A stretch of 64,000 nt of DNA from Geodermatophilus normandii (GTDB lineage: Bacteria > Actinomycetota > Actinomycetes > Mycobacteriales > Geodermatophilaceae). The stretch lies in contig NZ_QGTX01000001.1 of NCBI RefSeq assembly GCF_003182485.1, positions 3,612,001 to 3,676,000 on the forward strand, in the 5' to 3' direction. Under the pieces are notes generated by a model. That model searched no databases. It was given only the letters and a program-made list of their open reading frames with translations, and was not told where the DNA came from. A program made the position numbers and the translations under genes. Below, one piece after another: positions 61,348-64,000 of this stretch (its first letter is position 1; each line of letters starts with the position of its first letter).

Positions 61348-62151
61348 AACTGCCGGCAGCACACCCAGCCGCTCGCCAGGGATGGCAGCGGACGGCCAGG
61401 AGGGCGATGTCGTCGTCGGCGCGGCCGCGGACGATGCGGCGGCGGGGCCACCCGAGGCCGGCGAGGTCGCCATCGAGCAGGTCCTGCCGGCCTTCGAGGA
61501 TCGGGCGTCCAGCGCGCTGCTGCACGGCGGAACCTCGATCCAGGTGACCGTGACCGCTGGCCACCACGGATGACGGTTCGAGGCTCGCGACGCCGCGGTG
61601 ACCAAGCCGCCGGCGGTGGGGCGTGAGGCCCGGGAGGCCCGCGGGCGAGGCCACTTCCTTCGGTCCGGCTCCGAACCCGTCTGCGGTCCGCGGACTCGCT
61701 CCCCGCCTGCCCTTCGTCGCCCCAGGCGCTCAGGCCTGGCATTCGTGCCCGCCACCCGATCACTCGACTCACGAAGTCGAGGCTGCAGGCCCGCCTGGTC
61801 CTGTCGCTCCAGGACCCGCCGGACCGATGGGGCGGCGACCCGTCGTCCCGGCTGTCCACGGGCATCGCCTCCGCCGAGTCCTGCTGAGCGTGACCGTCCA
61901 GCGAGAGCGGGGCAGCGCCCCACTCTCCGGTGAACTGCGCGTGCACGGAAATCGGTCGGGTGCACACCGCACCCGCCCGTCAATACCGCCCTGTCAGTCG
62001 CGCGTCATGATCGCAACTCGGGGCGCGTAAACAATTCCGAGCAATGACGAAACAGCGGGTACATCGCCGGGAATCACGGTGCACCTAGCTTTCGCCTGGC
62101 ACGCAGGGACGCGCGCATTCCCGCTCCTCCCGCCCACCCAGGAGAATCCAG
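61348..62151. other. Decayed region with a possible SpoIIE-phosphatase remnant
   Basis: About 800 bp without a supportable intact gene. On the minus strand, 61424-61389 reads RADDDIALLAVR, the typical C-terminal end of PP2C/SpoIIE-type phosphatases, but the expected upstream domain is not readable in one frame. The last ~150 bp, before the permease gene, are AT-richer and probably hold its promoter. Confidence 0.35.
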
Positions 62152-63873
62152 ATGGCTCAACGCGAGGCGGTTCACAATCCGCCCCCGGCCGGTCCGTCGG
62201 CCCCGGACTACGCCACCGGCCGGAACGTCGACGCCGCGACCCGAGAGACGCTGGAGGACTACACCCTCCGGTTCGCCCCCCGGCACTACCGGCGGTGGGG
62301 CCCCGGGGTCGTCGCCGTCTCCGCCCTCGGCGGGATCGCCTACCTCGCTGATTTCGCGATCGGGGCCAACATCGGGATCGCCTACGGCACCACCAACGCC
62401 CTGTGGGGCATCGCGATCTTCGCCGTCGTCGTCCTGCTGACCGGCTTTCCGCTGGCCTACTACGCGGCCCGTTACAACCTCGACCTCGACCTGGTGACCC
62501 GCGGCAGCGGCTTCGGCTATTACGGCTCGGTCGTCACCAACGTCATCTTCGCGACGTTCACGTTCATCTTCTTCGCCCTCGAGGGCGCCATCATGGCCCA
62601 GGGGCTGGAACTCGGGCTCGGCATTCCGCTGTGGCTGGGGTATGCGCTGTCCACCGTGCTCATCTTCCCGCTGGTCATCTACGGGATGAAGGCACTGGCC
62701 ACGTTGCAGGTGTGGACGACACCGCTGTGGCTGGTGCTCATGGTGCTCCCGTTCGGCTACCTGCTGATCAGCCACCCGGAGTCGGTCGGGGACTTCTTCG
62801 CCTACCAGGGTGAGGACGGGACGGCGCCGAGCGTCGGCTCGGCGCTGCTGGCCGCCGGTGTGTGTCTGTCACTGATCGCGCAGATCGCCGAGCAGATCGA
62901 CTACCTGCGGTTCATGCCGCCCAAGACCGCGGCCAACCGGCGCCGGTGGTGGGCCGCCGTGCTCCTCGCCGGCCCGGGCTGGGTGCTCTTCGGTGCGGCC
63001 AAGCAGGTGATCGGCCTGTTCCTGGCGGTGTACCTGATCGCCAACGTCGCCGACTCGGCGGCGATCGCCAACCAGCCGGTGCACCAGTTCCTGGAGATCT
63101 ACCAGGACGTCGTGCCGGCCTGGCTGGCGATGACCCTGGCCGTCGTCCTGGTGGTGATCAGCCAGGTGAAGATCAACGTCACCAACGCCTACTCCGGGTC
63201 GCTGGCCTGGACGAACTCCTTCACCCGCGTCACCGGGCACTACCCGGGCCGGCTGGTCTTCCTCGGCGTGAACCTGCTGATCGCGCTCGTGCTGATGGAG
63301 GCGAACATGTTCGACTTCCTCAACACGATCCTGGGGTTCTACGCCAACTGCGGCATCGCCTGGGTGGTGGTCGTCGCCAGCGACATCGCTATCAACAAGT
63401 ACCTGCTGGGAATCTCCCCCAAGGAGCCGGAGTTCCGGCGCGGCATGCTTTACGCGGTCAATCCGGTCGGGTTCGCGTCGATGCTCATCTCCGCCGGTGT
63501 CTCGATCCTGGTCTTCTTCGGCGGCCTCGGTGAGACCCTCCGCCCCTACTCGCCGCTGGTGGCGATCGTCCTGGCCCTGGTGCTGCCCCCGGTCTTCGCC
63601 GTGGCCACCCGTGGGCGCTGGTATCTGCGGCGCACCGACGACGGCATCGACCTGCCGATGTACGACCAGGACGGCAACCCCTCCGACCAGGTGCTCACCT
63701 GCCACGTCTGCGGCCAGGACTACGAGCGACCGGACATGGCCGCCTGCCAGGCGCACGGCGCCCACATCTGCTCGCTGTGCCTGTCGACCGACCGGACCGG
63801 CGAACACGTCCTGCCCGAGCAGCAGCCGGCGCGGGTCATCCAGCCAGCCGCGATCAGCGAGCCGACCCGGTGA
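62152..63873 (+). CDS. NCS1-family nucleobase/allantoin-type permease with C-terminal double-CxxC tail
   Basis: 573 residues with about 12 helices. An N-terminal DYTLRFAPRHYRRWGP precedes helix 1, and IGANIGIAYGTTNALWG, DLVTRGSGFGYYGSV and VKINVTNAYSGSLAWTNSF are NCS1-type blocks. Family members import purines, pyrimidines, allantoin or hydantoins with Na+ or H+. After the last helix (~residue 495) comes a tail with CHVCGQDYERPDMAACQAHG and HICSLCLSTD, looking like a zinc ribbon, absent from usual NCS1 proteins (~480 aa). CAGGAG lies 7 bp before the ATG. Confidence 0.88.
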   Translation: MAQREAVHNPPPAGPSAPDYATGRNVDAATRETLEDYTLRFAPRHYRRWGPGVVAVSALGGIAYLADFAIGANIGIAYGTTNALWGIAIFAVVVLLTGFPLAYYAARYNLDLDLVTRGSGFGYYGSVVTNVIFATFTFIFFALEGAIMAQGLELGLGIPLWLGYALSTVLIFPLVIYGMKALATLQVWTTPLWLVLMVLPFGYLLISHPESVGDFFAYQGEDGTAPSVGSALLAAGVCLSLIAQIAEQIDYLRFMPPKTAANRRRWWAAVLLAGPGWVLFGAAKQVIGLFLAVYLIANVADSAAIANQPVHQFLEIYQDVVPAWLAMTLAVVLVVISQVKINVTNAYSGSLAWTNSFTRVTGHYPGRLVFLGVNLLIALVLMEANMFDFLNTILGFYANCGIAWVVVVASDIAINKYLLGISPKEPEFRRGMLYAVNPVGFASMLISAGVSILVFFGGLGETLRPYSPLVAIVLALVLPPVFAVATRGRWYLRRTDDGIDLPMYDQDGNPSDQVLTCHVCGQDYERPDMAACQAHGAHICSLCLSTDRTGEHVLPEQQPARVIQPAAISEPTR

Positions 63874-63970
63874 CGTGCGGGAGCCTCCCCATCGGCGCCC
63901 GCCCCGGACGGGGGACCTGCACCGGACTGCAACGGTCCAACCCGACTGCGACGTCGAGCCGTCGGCCGCA

Positions 63971-63995
63971 GGCCCGGGTCGTCCTGACCCGGGCC
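63971..63995 (+). terminator. Hairpin after the NCS1 permease
   Basis: GGCCCGGGTC, loop GTCCT, GACCCGGGCC: a perfect 10-bp stem about 100 bp after the stop. Confidence 0.6.
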
Positions 63996-64000
63996 CCGGG

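Overview
The window is very GC-rich DNA with strong G/C third-position bias, frequent GTG starts and many ATGA/GTGA stop-start overlaps. This is typical of a high-GC actinobacterium; gene content and style suggest Geodermatophilaceae or a relative (inference). About 60 genes can be supported. There is no rRNA gene, no complete tRNA gene and no CRISPR array.

Layout. 1-12.6 kb: housekeeping and stress genes (P-loop kinase-like fragment, beta-lactamase-like serine hydrolase, PadR regulator with a palindromic operator, hydrolases, sugar O-acetyltransferase with a frameshifted TetR gene, MFS exporter, a pair of MEDS-domain sensors, a CocE-type esterase). 12.7-17.8 kb: a complete five-gene Liv-type branched-chain amino-acid ABC operon. 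18-23.8 kb: quinone oxidoreductase, KUP potassium transporter, GNAT, tandem ABM-domain protein, alpha/beta hydrolase.

23.8-55.4 kb is the centre of interest: a ~31 kb sugar-catabolic island, all on the minus strand, in three consecutive units (52.5 to 49.4 kb; 49.1 to 35.1 kb; 35.0 to 23.8 kb) plus two ROK repressor genes. It carries five alpha/beta sets resembling C-glycoside deglycosidase (CarB/CarC, DgpB/DgpC): four as separate adjacent genes and one as a beta-alpha fusion. It also has two GMC-type FAD oxidases (CarA-like) and one Gfo/Idh/MocA dehydrogenase (DgpA-like) able in principle to make the 3-keto sugar these lyases need, five more xylose-isomerase-like TIM barrels (two alternating pairs plus a Hyi-like protein), a ThuA-like protein, a MalFGK-type sugar ABC transporter, two MFS transporters, an FAD monooxygenase and two SnoaL-like proteins. 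The proposed flow is import of a glycoside, oxidation at C3, non-hydrolytic cleavage, conversion of the keto-sugar by the TIM barrels and handling of the aglycone by monooxygenase, SnoaL proteins and exporters. A 26-bp motif recurs upstream of all three units, at the same distance from a shared -35/-10 in two of them, suggesting one regulon.

55.6-57.1 kb: a small secreted protein, a Cys-rich small protein and ferritin. 57.3-61.3 kb: a decayed integrated element flanked by two diverged ~196-bp repeats, each containing a 3' fragment of a tRNA-Pro(GGG) gene, with a tyrosine-integrase C-terminal remnant at one end. It carries a membrane protein and an unusual cassette of a beta-domain protein, a HEAT-like protein and a beta-domain/metzincin fusion. 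61.3-62.1 kb looks decayed. 62.2-63.9 kb: an NCS1 permease with an added double-CxxC tail.

Two genes (TetR at 6.2 kb, sugar-binding protein at 51.2 kb) each lack one base in a C/G homopolymer. These may be real mutations or assembly errors.
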